Positions 33,675 to 43,783 of a stretch of DNA of 64,000 nucleotides are shown here, in pieces. The position numbers were made by a program, and so were the translations under genes. Below the pieces are notes generated by a model. It was not told the origin of the DNA. It saw only the letters and a list, made by a program, of their open reading frames with translations, and did not search any database. Location: assembly GCA_016703535.1 (NCBI GenBank), contig JADJBV010000001.1:3586001-3650000 (forward strand), given 5' to 3'. The stretch is from Deltaproteobacteria bacterium. GTDB lineage: Bacteria; Myxococcota; Kuafuiibacteriia; Kuafuiibacteriales; Kuafuiibacteriaceae. Every line of letters starts with the position of its first letter. Position 1 is the first letter of the stretch.

Positions 33675-36600
33675 TTGAATATATGGGGTTGGACCGGCCG
33701 GCTCGTCTTTTGGGGAGGCGCCTTCGCGGCCTTCGGGGGCTGCGGTGAACCCGAGGCTCTGTTTGTGGTTCCGCCGTCCCAGGCCACGCTGGTGGACGGC
33801 CAAGGTGCCGAATACCTAGCCTACGAGGTGATCATCGAGCTGGGCCCCAACGCCGATGAACCTGGCCTCAAGGCCGCCGTGGCCGAGTTGGGTGGCACCA
33901 TCGTCGATCAAGACTCACCCTTCAGCCAGGAGCTGGGCTTCCGCCGGGTGTTGCTGCCCGAATCCCTCACCGCCGACCAGGCCATCTCCGATCTCAGCCG
34001 GCGCGGCCTGGTCCGAGGTGTGGCCCGCAACTACCTGGTCCACGTCGGTCGGGTACCCAACGACGCCCGCTACGGTGAGTTGTGGGGCCTGGCCAAGATT
34101 GGGGCACCGGCGGCCTGGGACCGGACCATCGGCGACCGTTCGATGATCGTCGCGGTGGTGGACACTGGCATCGACCTGGCCCACCCCGAGCTGAGCAGCA
34201 ACGGCTGGCTCAACACCCAAGAGGTCGGGAGCAACGGCCTGGACGACGATGGCAATGGCTACGTCGACGACGTCGCCGGCTGGGACTTCTACAGCAACGA
34301 CAACGGCCCCGCCGATGACAACGGCCACGGCACCCACGTCGCCGGCACCATCGGCGCCAGCGGCGACAACGGCCAAGGCGTCGCCGGCGTCAACTGGCGG
34401 GTGCAGCTTCAGGCCCTGAAGGTCCTCGGCGCCAACGGCAGCGGATCCCTCTGGGGTGCGGCCCAAGCCATCCACTACGCGGCCCGCAACGGGGCAAAGG
34501 TGGTCAACGCCAGCTTCGGCTGCCAAGGTTGCAACGTCAGCTACATGCAGCAGGCGATCGTGGCTCTCAACGACGCGGGCGGACTCTTCGTGGCCGCCGC
34601 CGGCAACAACGGCAGCAACAACGACAGCCTCCCCTTTTATCCGGCGGCCTACACCGAAGCGGCGGTGATCGCGGTGGCCGCCACCAACCCCAGCGACACC
34701 TTGGCCTCCTTCTCCAACTACGGCGTGACCTCGGTCGATCTGGCCGCGCCGGGCACCTCGATCCTCAGCACTCAACCCAACAACGGCTACGCCAGCTTCG
34801 ACGGCACCTCGATGGCCGCGCCCCACGTGGCCGGCGCGGTGGCCCTGTTTTGGTCCGCCCACCCGAACGCCACGGCCCCAGAGGTGAAGGCCCGGCTCTA
34901 CGCCACCGTCGCTGCTCGCTCCACGCTGGCCGGCAAGGTGGGAACCGGCGGCCGCCTGGACGTGCAGGCCCTGGTCAACACCGACGTCGAGCCGCCCGCG
35001 GCCCCGGCCAGCTTGGTCGTCGAAGCGGCCGCCCGCCGATCGGCGAAGTTGCGCTGGACCGCCGGCGTCGAGGCCGATCTCGCCCTGCACCGTGTCTTCT
35101 ACGGCACCGCCCCCGGCCAGCCGACCCAACAAGTGGACGTGGCCATGCCCACCGCCGAGGTGACCATCACCGGCCTGACCCACGGCCTCACCTACTTCTT
35201 CACCGCCAAAGCGATGGACCGCCAAGGCAACCTCAGCGGCCCCTCCAACGAGGTCTCGCTCCTGATCCAAGACCAACTCCCTCCCCCCACCGTGTTGGAT
35301 CTGCGGGCCGAAAGTTTGCCCGGGGTGGTGGTTTCGGGCGGCGTTACGATCGCGAGCGGCGAATACTCCGAAGATTACCGGGCCGAACAAGCCTACGACG
35401 GCAGCCCCGACACCTCTTGGGCCACGCCAGGCCGCGCCGTCGCCCAAGAAGAACACCTGGTGGTGCAGCTGGATCAACCCACCGAGATCGAGCGGCTGGA
35501 TCTCTTGGCCAGCCCGGTCCACGCCGAATTTTTCCCCGTCGACTACGACGTCGAGATCTCGGCCGACGGCAGCGCCTGGGTCCCGGTCGGCGGCGAACGG
35601 GGCGCGAGTGTCCCAAGCGGCTGGGCCACGCTCAACTTCCCGCCGGTGTTGGCCAGCCACCTGCGCCTCCGGATCTTGCGCAGCTACCAACACCCCTCGG
35701 GCCTGTACTACGCCGGCCTGGCCGAACTTCGGATCCGAGCTCGAGCCGCCTCTCCCGATGCCTTGTGGGTGCACTTTACGGCCCCCGGCGATGATCCCGG
35801 CGTCGGCAGCGCCGCCAGCTACGACCTGCGGCGCTCCACCAGCCCGATCACGGTGAGCAACTATGAGGCCGCGATTGTTGTCCCAGGAGCAACACCACTT
35901 TCCTCGGGCCTGCCGGTGCAGCACCTGATCACCGGCCTTTCTCCGGAGACCACTTACTACTTCGCCCTCAAGTCCAAGGACGCGCCCGGCAACGTCTCGG
36001 GCATGTCCAACGTCGCCGTGGCCTCCACCTTGGTGGTGCCACCCTCAGCAATCCGGGACCTTTCGGTGGTCAGCGCCGGGGATCACGCGGTGACCCTGGC
36101 CTTCACCGCCCCAGGCAGCGACGGCAGCGTCGGTCGGGCCAACGCTTATGAACTCCGCTACGCCACCACCCCGATCGACGCCGGCAACTTCAACGCCGCC
36201 ACCCTCGCCCCGTCCCCCGTCCCGCTCCCCGCCGGCGCCGCCGAAACCTTGACCGTCTCGGGCCTCGAGGCCGGGCTCTACTACTACTTCGCAGTCGCCG
36301 CCCAAGACGCCGGAGGTCACCGAGGTGGGATCTCCAACGTGGTCTCGGCCGCCACCACCACCGGACCCGACCTCACGCCCCCGGCCCAGATCACCGATCT
36401 GGCGGTCTACAGCGCCTTGGCGAACCGCAAGTTGACGCCCCAGATCCACGGCAGCTCCTCGGCCCGAGCCTCGGGCGAGGCCAACCGGCTTCTCGACAAC
36501 GATCCGGCCTCAGCCTGGCGCAGCAACGACGGCGCCGAACTGAGCCCCGAGTGGGTCAGCCTGGACCTGGGCGCCATCGAGCCGGTGGTGCGGGTGCGAC

Positions 36601-39600
36601 TCCGGGCCTCGACGGTGGGTTGGCAGACCGCCGAGTTCCCCCGGGACTTCGACGTCGAACTCAGCGTCGACGCCGTCAACTGGGCCCGGGCCGTGGTGGT
36701 CCAAGGTCAAACCGGCGCCGCCGGCACCTGGGAAGAGTGGTCGATGCCGGTCACCTACGCTCGTTACCTGCGCCTCTCGATCAAGAAGCGAGGCCTGGGC
36801 GGTTGTGCGGCCGGCGTGCCCAGCTGCGCCCGGGCGGTGGCCATCGGCGAACTCGAAGCCTACGGCCTGACCCCCGCCCTGGAGGCCGAGTTGGCCTTCA
36901 GCGCCCCCGGTGACGACGGCTTCTTGGGCACCGCCCAAAGTTATGATCTCCGGACCTCGGCCCAGCCCATCGACAACAACAACTTCGGGAGCAGCACCGC
37001 CATCCCTCTGCCGGCGCCCATGAGCGGCGGCCAACTGGAGCTCCACCGCTTGCCGCCCCTCACCGCCGAATCGCGACAATATTTTGCGCTCCAAGCGGTG
37101 GACGAGGCCGGCAACCGCGGCGCCTTGTCCAACGTGGTCAGCCTGGTCACCCCCGGCATCCCGCCGGCGCCGGTCATCGATCTATCGGCCAACGTCATCG
37201 GCCCCACCAGCGTCACCTTGTCCTTCACGGCGACGGGCGACGACGGGATCCTCGGCCAAGCGACGGCCTACGAACTCCGCTACTCGACCCAACCCATCAC
37301 CCTCACCAGCTGGCCCAACGATCTGGCGGTGGTGGGCCTGGCGCCACCCCAACCCTCCCGCAGCGTCGAGAGCCGGACCATCACCGGCCTCTCACCCGAC
37401 ACCGAATATTACGTAGCCCTCAAGGTGGTCGATGACTTGGGCCAGGCGTCCTTGCTCTCCAACCTGCTGCGCTTTCGCACGCTGGATGGCGTGGCGCCCG
37501 CCCGCACCACCGATCTCTTGGCCGAAGTCGTCGCGCCCGCCAACTCATCGCCGAGCGGTGCCATACTTACCCAGGTCAGCGGGGCCTACTCTTTCGAGAC
37601 CGAAGCCAGCAACCTCTTCGACGGCGACGCGACCACGGTGTGGTTGTCGCCGGCCCGCAGCACACCGGTGGAAGAGGTCTTGGAGCTGACGCTCCCGGCG
37701 GCCCAAGCCCTGGCCCGGGTGCGGCTCCGCTCGGCGCCGGCCTACACCGACCTCTTTCCTCGGGCCTTTCGCTTCGAGGTCAAGGCCAGTGCCAACGCCC
37801 CCTGGACCCCGGTGTTCAGCGAAGCCGACTTCCAGACCGCCGGCGGTTGGGAGGAGTGGGCCATCGGCGCCGTGCCCGCGGTGGCGGCTCGGCTGGTGAT
37901 CACCGAGACCAACGTCTGGGTGGGCAGCCACTACGCCGCCCTGGGTGAACTCGACCTGCAGGCCACCACCGGCGACAGCGGCCAAGTGCGCCTCTCTTGG
38001 ACCGCACCGGGCGATGACCAGAACCAAGGCACCGCCGCCCGCTACGAGCTGCGCCGCTCGACCACGGCCTTGACCGACCAAAACTTTGGCGCGGGCACCT
38101 TGCTCGCCGGCGCCCCGACGCCTTCGCCGGCCGGGAGCCTGGAGCGGATGACCGCGACGGGCCTGCCCCCGGCCACCACCCAGTGTTTTGGGCTCAAGAC
38201 CGGCGACGACGCCCAAAACACCTCACCGGTCTCCACCTCCCCCTGCGTGACCTTGCCCGCGCTCCCGCCGAGCGTGATCGGCGATCTCTCCGTCGCTCAG
38301 ACCGGCTCGACCTTCCTCACCTTGGCCTGGACCGCGCCCTTCGGCATGGGCACCAGCGGCACCGCCACCCGCTACGAGCTGCGGGTCTCGGGGACCCGGA
38401 TCACCTTCGACAACTGGGACCAAGCCACGGTGGTGCCAAGTCTCCCGGCCCCCGCCGCCCCCGGGGTTCGGCAGAGCCACACCCTGAACGGGCTCCTGGG
38501 CCAGACCCGCTATTTCTTCGGGATCAAGGCGATCAACACCGCCGGCCAGACCAGCGCCCTCTCCAACGTGGTCGAAGGCCACACCTTGGACAACGTGGCC
38601 CCCAACGAGGTCAACGATCTGCTCGCCCTCACCGACTCCACCGGCACCGGCCGCCTCTTGTTGTTCTGGACCGCCCCCGGCGACGGCGAAACCGGCACCT
38701 TGGCCAGCTACGAACTCAGGGCCTCCTTGGCGCCGATCACCCCGAGTAACTTTTCGCAAGGCCGCTTGCTGACCAGCACCGCCCCCAAAGCCCCCGGTCA
38801 ACCCGAGAGCCTCACCGTCTCGGGCCTCGATCCCGAGGTCGTGTATTACGTGGCCCTCAAGACCCGAGACGCCGCCGGCAACCTCTCGGATCTCTCCAAC
38901 GTCGCCAGCGCCGCCACCCGTGACGAAGCCCCGGCCCGGGTCAACGACCTGGTGGTGATCGGCGGCGCCGGTCAGACCTCGGTGACCCTCGGCTTCACCG
39001 CCCCCGGCGACGACGGCGCGATCGGCACCGTGGCGGCCTACGACCTGCGTTATTCCACCAACTATCTCTCGGCGGTGAACTTTGACAGCGCCACGCCCGT
39101 ACCCAACGCACCGACGCCGGTCAGCAGTGGCGCCCCAGTGACCGTGGTGGTCTCGGGGCTCGTGCCCGGCACTACCTACTATTTCGCGATGAAGGCTCGG
39201 GACGAACGAGGCAACACCTCCGCGATGTCCAACTGGGTCAGCACCCAGACCGCCGACACCAACCCACCCAGCGCCATCGTGGATCTCTCCGCGACCACCG
39301 GCAGCGCGCCCGGACGGGTCAACCTGAGCTGGACCGCCCCCGGCGACGACGGCGTCAACGGCCTGGCCCAGAGTTATGAGTTGCGATGGTCCCTCGCCAC
39401 GATCACCGGTGCCAACTTCGCCAGCGCCACCTTGGCCAACCCCCAGCCGATCCCGCTGAGCGGCGGCAGCGCCCAAACGTTCGTGGTCTTTGGTCTGCCC
39501 AACGAGACCCAGGTCTACCTGGCGATCAAAGCCAAAGACGACGCCAACAACTGGGCCCCAATCTCCAACCTGGTCGCGGGCCGGACCCCCGACGTGGCCC

Positions 39601-42455
39601 CGGGCCGGATCAGCAACCTCGCCCAAAGTGGCCGCACCGGTACCAGCCTCACGGTCACCTGGACCGCCACCGGCGACGACGGAACCACCGGCCAAGCTTC
39701 GACCCAGGAGCTGCGTTATTCGACCCTACCGATCACCGAGGCCAACTTCGCCCAAGCGATCCTGTCACCGCTGGCCGCGCCCCTCACCGCAGGTAACAAC
39801 GAACAAAGGGTGATCTCCGGCCTCTCCTCGGACACCACCTTCTACCTGGCCTTGATCGTCCGGGACGAACGGGGCAACAGCAGCCCCCTCTCCAACGTGT
39901 TGGTGGCGGCCACCGCCGACACCCGGGCGCCGGCCTCGATCACCGATCTCAGCGGCAACACCGCCTCCAGCAACGGCACCGTCAACCTGGCTTTCACCGC
40001 CCCCGGCGACGACGGCACCACCGGCACCGCCGCCCGCTACGATCTGCGTTATCACCCGAGCCCGATCACCAGCGCCAACTGGAGCGTGGCCACACCGATC
40101 GTCACCACCCCCGTCCCTCGGAGCGCCGGCGGCCGAGAGAGTTTCCAGGTCGGCGGCTTGCCGGGTGAGACCAACCTCCACTTCGCGGTGCGGGCCATCG
40201 ACGAGGCCGGCAACGAAGGGTCCCTGGCCCCCAGCGTGATGATCGGGACCCGGCCCATCCCCCCAAGCCGAGTCACCAACTTGAGCGCCGCCCCCGGAGG
40301 CCGCAGCGTGACCTTGACCTGGACCGCACCCGGCGACGACGGCACCGTGGGCCGCGCCACCCGCTATGAGTTGCGCTACGGCACCAACTTACTGACTTCC
40401 ATTAACTTTGATCAGGCCACCGAAGTCACGGTAGTCCCGGTGCCCGCCAACGCCGGCACCACCGAGTCCTTGGTGGTCAACGGCCTGGCCGAAGCCACCA
40501 CCTACTACTTCGGCCTGGTGACGATCGATGACGTGGGTGCGGTGGGCCAACTCTCCAACATCCCCAGCGCGACCACGCCCGATCAGACCGCCCCGGCCGC
40601 CCCCGAAGCCTTGGTGGTGGTGGCGCCCCCGGCCTCCAGCACGCCGCTGGTGGCCTCCTTGATCAGCGCCAGCTCGGATCTCGGCGCCAACTGGCGGGCG
40701 GCCGCGGCCAGCGACGGCAACTTGGCCACCTCTTGGTCCTCGGCCAGCCGCCCCAACTTCGCCACCGAAACCCTCACCGCCGATCTGGGCAGCACCTGGC
40801 GCGTCGATCGGATCCGGCTGCACCCCGACCACGTCTACCCCGAACTTTTCCCGCGCAACTTCAACCTGGAGCTCAGCAGCGACGGCAGCACTTGGTCCTT
40901 GGTGGCGAGGGAGAGCGACTTTCTGGTCACCGAAGCGGGATGGCTGGAGTGGGGTTTTGAGGCCAAAAACGCCCGCTACGCCCGAGTGGTGACCACCCAG
41001 TCGGCCACCAGCTACGGCGCCCACTACGCGATCATCGCCGAGCTGGAGATCTTGCCGGCCGCGCCGCCCGACGGCCGAGCCCAGCTCGCTTGGATCGCCC
41101 CGGGCGACGATCAAAGTTCCGGTACCGCCACCAGCTACGAGGTCTACCGAAAGAGCAGCAGCTTCGACGCCGCCACCTTGGCCTCGGCCACGCGCATCAA
41201 CGGCGCCCCCGGGCCCGCCGCCGCCGGATCGCTACAGACCATGACGGTCACCAGCTTGGCGGGCGAACGGGCCTACTGGTGGGCCATCCGCGCCATCGAC
41301 AACGAAGGCAACGTCGGGCCCTTGAGCCCGGTGGTGACCGCCTTGACCAACCCGGTGGCCCCCGCGCCGATCGCGGATCTGGCCGGCGCCGCCACCGGCA
41401 TGACCAGCGTCAACTTGTCCTTCGGGGCCCCGGGCGACGACGGCCGCACCGGCAACGCCACCCGCTACGAGGTCCGCTACGCAGCCTTCACCTTGACCAG
41501 CCGCAACTGGGTCCTCGGCACCGTCCACCCCCAGTCGATCACGCCCCGGGCCCCCAACGGTCGAGAGTCGATCGAGGTCAGCGGTCTCTCAGCCGCCACC
41601 TTGTACCGCTTCGTGATCGTGGCCTACGACGAGGCCAACACGCCGTCTTATCTCTCCAACGTGGCGCCGGTCCGCACCCTGGACGCCGCCGACACGGTCG
41701 CCCCGGGCGCGGTGGCCGATCTGGACGCCAGGGTCCCGACCTCCAGCGGCCAACGCCTCCCGGTGACCGCCCGCCAGTGGTCCGCCGAACAACAACCCAG
41801 CTTCGCCGCCACCATGGTGGCCGATCAAAACCTGACCACCGCGTGGTCGGCGGTCAGCAGCGCCGCGGGCACCGGCGCCTTCATTAGGGTCGAGCTGGAG
41901 TCGACCCGTTTGATCGATCGGGTGCACCTGTGGCCCGCTCCCGGCTTCGCCAACCTGTTCCCGGTCGATTTTACGGTGCGGATCAGCCCCAACGGCCTGA
42001 CCTGGACCACCGTCGGCACGCGGGTCGGCTACACGGCCATCGAGCAGACCCCGCTGGAGCTCAACTTCGCCGCCGCCGAAACCCGCTTCGTCGAGCTCAA
42101 CGCCACCCGCCTGGCCTCTTTTGGCAACGGACTCTACTACGCAGTGGTTGCCGAACTCGAACCGTACGAAGCGGCCTCGGCCAGCGGCACCGCCCTCATC
42201 ACTTGGACCGCCCCCGGCGACGACGGCACCACCGGCACCGCCAGCGCCTACCGCTTGGAGCGAAGCCCCTGCCCCTTCGACGCCAACGCCGCGGTGCAAC
42301 TCCCGACCGAAGCCCCTCAGGCCGCCGGCACCCCGGAGCGGACCTTGGTCACCGGCCTGGCCGCGGGCACCCACTGTCTGCGCCTGACCACCTACGACGA
42401 GGCCAACAACGTTGGGCCGACCTCGAACCTAGCGACGATCACCGTCGGCCCGTAG
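33675..42455 (+). CDS. Giant subtilase lipoprotein with FnIII repeats and nested discoidin domains
   Basis: The protein is 2926 residues. A lipoprotein signal (Cys23) precedes an inhibitor-like N-domain (to ~125) and an S8 peptidase (about 130-435) with the triad Asp163 (VVDTGID), His218 (NGHGTHVAG) and Ser379 (FDGTSMAAPHVAG), plus a Ca-binding-like insert LDDDGNGYVDD. About sixteen FnIII domains follow (motifs FTAPGDDG, YELRYST, TYYFALKAKD, SNVV). Five discoidin (F5/8C) domains are inserted between the first and second strands of FnIII domains, near 35.3, 36.4, 37.5, 40.6 and 41.7 kb. The start is a TTG at 33675 preceded by GGGGAGG. It should be a surface protease with many adhesive or carbohydrate-binding modules. 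Confidence 0.88.
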   Translation: MNIWGWTGRLVFWGGAFAAFGGCGEPEALFVVPPSQATLVDGQGAEYLAYEVIIELGPNADEPGLKAAVAELGGTIVDQDSPFSQELGFRRVLLPESLTADQAISDLSRRGLVRGVARNYLVHVGRVPNDARYGELWGLAKIGAPAAWDRTIGDRSMIVAVVDTGIDLAHPELSSNGWLNTQEVGSNGLDDDGNGYVDDVAGWDFYSNDNGPADDNGHGTHVAGTIGASGDNGQGVAGVNWRVQLQALKVLGANGSGSLWGAAQAIHYAARNGAKVVNASFGCQGCNVSYMQQAIVALNDAGGLFVAAAGNNGSNNDSLPFYPAAYTEAAVIAVAATNPSDTLASFSNYGVTSVDLAAPGTSILSTQPNNGYASFDGTSMAAPHVAGAVALFWSAHPNATAPEVKARLYATVAARSTLAGKVGTGGRLDVQALVNTDVEPPAAPASLVVEAAARRSAKLRWTAGVEADLALHRVFYGTAPGQPTQQVDVAMPTAEVTITGLTHGLTYFFTAKAMDRQGNLSGPSNEVSLLIQDQLPPPTVLDLRAESLPGVVVSGGVTIASGEYSEDYRAEQAYDGSPDTSWATPGRAVAQEEHLVVQLDQPTEIERLDLLASPVHAEFFPVDYDVEISADGSAWVPVGGERGASVPSGWATLNFPPVLASHLRLRILRSYQHPSGLYYAGLAELRIRARAASPDALWVHFTAPGDDPGVGSAASYDLRRSTSPITVSNYEAAIVVPGATPLSSGLPVQHLITGLSPETTYYFALKSKDAPGNVSGMSNVAVASTLVVPPSAIRDLSVVSAGDHAVTLAFTAPGSDGSVGRANAYELRYATTPIDAGNFNAATLAPSPVPLPAGAAETLTVSGLEAGLYYYFAVAAQDAGGHRGGISNVVSAATTTGPDLTPPAQITDLAVYSALANRKLTPQIHGSSSARASGEANRLLDNDPASAWRSNDGAELSPEWVSLDLGAIEPVVRVRLRASTVGWQTAEFPRDFDVELSVDAVNWARAVVVQGQTGAAGTWEEWSMPVTYARYLRLSIKKRGLGGCAAGVPSCARAVAIGELEAYGLTPALEAELAFSAPGDDGFLGTAQSYDLRTSAQPIDNNNFGSSTAIPLPAPMSGGQLELHRLPPLTAESRQYFALQAVDEAGNRGALSNVVSLVTPGIPPAPVIDLSANVIGPTSVTLSFTATGDDGILGQATAYELRYSTQPITLTSWPNDLAVVGLAPPQPSRSVESRTITGLSPDTEYYVALKVVDDLGQASLLSNLLRFRTLDGVAPARTTDLLAEVVAPANSSPSGAILTQVSGAYSFETEASNLFDGDATTVWLSPARSTPVEEVLELTLPAAQALARVRLRSAPAYTDLFPRAFRFEVKASANAPWTPVFSEADFQTAGGWEEWAIGAVPAVAARLVITETNVWVGSHYAALGELDLQATTGDSGQVRLSWTAPGDDQNQGTAARYELRRSTTALTDQNFGAGTLLAGAPTPSPAGSLERMTATGLPPATTQCFGLKTGDDAQNTSPVSTSPCVTLPALPPSVIGDLSVAQTGSTFLTLAWTAPFGMGTSGTATRYELRVSGTRITFDNWDQATVVPSLPAPAAPGVRQSHTLNGLLGQTRYFFGIKAINTAGQTSALSNVVEGHTLDNVAPNEVNDLLALTDSTGTGRLLLFWTAPGDGETGTLASYELRASLAPITPSNFSQGRLLTSTAPKAPGQPESLTVSGLDPEVVYYVALKTRDAAGNLSDLSNVASAATRDEAPARVNDLVVIGGAGQTSVTLGFTAPGDDGAIGTVAAYDLRYSTNYLSAVNFDSATPVPNAPTPVSSGAPVTVVVSGLVPGTTYYFAMKARDERGNTSAMSNWVSTQTADTNPPSAIVDLSATTGSAPGRVNLSWTAPGDDGVNGLAQSYELRWSLATITGANFASATLANPQPIPLSGGSAQTFVVFGLPNETQVYLAIKAKDDANNWAPISNLVAGRTPDVAPGRISNLAQSGRTGTSLTVTWTATGDDGTTGQASTQELRYSTLPITEANFAQAILSPLAAPLTAGNNEQRVISGLSSDTTFYLALIVRDERGNSSPLSNVLVAATADTRAPASITDLSGNTASSNGTVNLAFTAPGDDGTTGTAARYDLRYHPSPITSANWSVATPIVTTPVPRSAGGRESFQVGGLPGETNLHFAVRAIDEAGNEGSLAPSVMIGTRPIPPSRVTNLSAAPGGRSVTLTWTAPGDDGTVGRATRYELRYGTNLLTSINFDQATEVTVVPVPANAGTTESLVVNGLAEATTYYFGLVTIDDVGAVGQLSNIPSATTPDQTAPAAPEALVVVAPPASSTPLVASLISASSDLGANWRAAAASDGNLATSWSSASRPNFATETLTADLGSTWRVDRIRLHPDHVYPELFPRNFNLELSSDGSTWSLVARESDFLVTEAGWLEWGFEAKNARYARVVTTQSATSYGAHYAIIAELEILPAAPPDGRAQLAWIAPGDDQSSGTATSYEVYRKSSSFDAATLASATRINGAPGPAAAGSLQTMTVTSLAGERAYWWAIRAIDNEGNVGPLSPVVTALTNPVAPAPIADLAGAATGMTSVNLSFGAPGDDGRTGNATRYEVRYAAFTLTSRNWVLGTVHPQSITPRAPNGRESIEVSGLSAATLYRFVIVAYDEANTPSYLSNVAPVRTLDAADTVAPGAVADLDARVPTSSGQRLPVTARQWSAEQQPSFAATMVADQNLTTAWSAVSSAAGTGAFIRVELESTRLIDRVHLWPAPGFANLFPVDFTVRISPNGLTWTTVGTRVGYTAIEQTPLELNFAAAETRFVELNATRLASFGNGLYYAVVAELEPYEAASASGTALITWTAPGDDGTTGTASAYRLERSPCPFDANAAVQLPTEAPQAAGTPERTLVTGLAAGTHCLRLTTYDEANNVGPTSNLATITVGP

Positions 42456-42480
42456 CGGCAGGGATGCTACATTGGGGTCG

Positions 42481-43767
42481 GTGAAGCGGGCGTGGACCTG
42501 GTGGATCGTCTTGGCCGGCTGTTCTTCGACTGAACCGCTGTTCTTGGCCAGCAGCGGCGAGTCTTTGATCCTGGTGGAAGTGTCGCCCCAGGGTTCCCGG
42601 GCCACCGCCTACGCCCTCGGGCCTTCGTCGCCAGTGAGCCTCGAACACGACAACGATGGCACGTCCTTTTACGCGCTGTTCTACGATCAGCCGTTGAATG
42701 GGCTGGGCCTGGACCCCGGGCCGATGGCGGCCCTGGACGATGGGCAGCCCCTCCCCGAACCGAACCGCCTCTTCGGCGCGTCCACCGAGGCCCAGTGGCA
42801 ACCGCTCCCGACTCTGCCGCCGGCGCTGGTGGCGTTGCGGTTCGCTCGTCGGTCACCGTGTTCGGTCTTCTCTCGGGACCAAGCGCTTTATTGGCCGAGC
42901 GAACAGCGCTACGGGCTGGTGGTGGCGACCGCGCTGGGGCCGGGCCGGGCCTTCGTCTCCTTCAACCAAGGGCTGGCGCTGACGGTCACCACCACTGCCG
43001 CGACCCCCGTCTCCAACCTGCCGAAGATGGTGTTCGCCGGTGGCGCCTATGATCCAAGCACCGACGAGCTGTGGCTGATGGAGGGCAGCGGGGCGCTGCT
43101 GCGGGGCCATCCGGATCGGGGCTTTCGGGCGGCCCCACCCCTGAGGGCCGAAAGTGCGGTGGTCGATCTGGCGATCTCCCGGGTGGGCGAGCCGTTTTTG
43201 TTGGCGGTCGTGACCTCCTCGGTCGCCGTGTACACCTTCGACGGAGAGCGTTGGTCGCAGCGCCTCCCGGCCCGCCCACGAGGCGCGGTGAACTCACCGC
43301 TGCGGATCGCCTCAACGGGCGCCGATCAGCTGACGCTCATCGGGGCCACTCGGACCACGGCCCTCGAGTCGTCGAGCCGATCCAGCCGAGAGGTCCCGCT
43401 GGAGGGCCTGGACGAAGGCCTCTCTCCGGACGAGCCGCTGGCGGTCTTCTCGTTGCCGGGCTGGGGCACTTTGATCGGGACCGAAGGAGGGATCCTCAAG
43501 CGCGGAGCGAGCAGCTTCCGCCCCTTTTTGGCCGAAGGGGAACAACTCACCCAGGTGATCGTGCCTCACCGCGACGGCCTGCTCTTCGGGGGCCAGCACG
43601 GATCGCTGAGCGAGCTGCTGAAGGACCAAACCCGCTGCCCGTCCGTCAACTACGCCGTCGGATCGACCGAGGACTTCCGAGCATTGATCCCGCTGGGCGA
43701 CGGCTACCTCGCCTTGCCCGCCGGCGGCACCGACTCCAGCTACCCGATGGTGATGTTGCGGCCGTAG
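42481..43767 (+). CDS. Lipoprotein, propeller-like, unknown function
   Basis: The 428-residue protein starts MKRAWTWWIVLAGCSSTEP (GTG read as Met), with a lipobox Cys in LAGCS. The mature part is beta-rich with a recurring pattern of small hydrophobic strands separated by Asp/Gly turns (GAYDPSTDELWLMEGSGALLR, PLAVFSLPGWGTLIGTEGG, HRDGLLFGGQHGSLSEL), which suggests a WD40/Kelch-like propeller, though no repeat is regular enough to assign. GTG at 42481 is preferred over TTG at 42472 because of position relative to GGGG. It follows the giant subtilase by 25 bp on the same strand and may be part of the same export programme. A small GTAGC/GCTAC hairpin lies between the genes. Confidence 0.6.
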   Translation: MKRAWTWWIVLAGCSSTEPLFLASSGESLILVEVSPQGSRATAYALGPSSPVSLEHDNDGTSFYALFYDQPLNGLGLDPGPMAALDDGQPLPEPNRLFGASTEAQWQPLPTLPPALVALRFARRSPCSVFSRDQALYWPSEQRYGLVVATALGPGRAFVSFNQGLALTVTTTAATPVSNLPKMVFAGGAYDPSTDELWLMEGSGALLRGHPDRGFRAAPPLRAESAVVDLAISRVGEPFLLAVVTSSVAVYTFDGERWSQRLPARPRGAVNSPLRIASTGADQLTLIGATRTTALESSSRSSREVPLEGLDEGLSPDEPLAVFSLPGWGTLIGTEGGILKRGASSFRPFLAEGEQLTQVIVPHRDGLLFGGQHGSLSELLKDQTRCPSVNYAVGSTEDFRALIPLGDGYLALPAGGTDSSYPMVMLRP

Positions 43768-43783
43768 CTCGGCGCGGCTCCGT

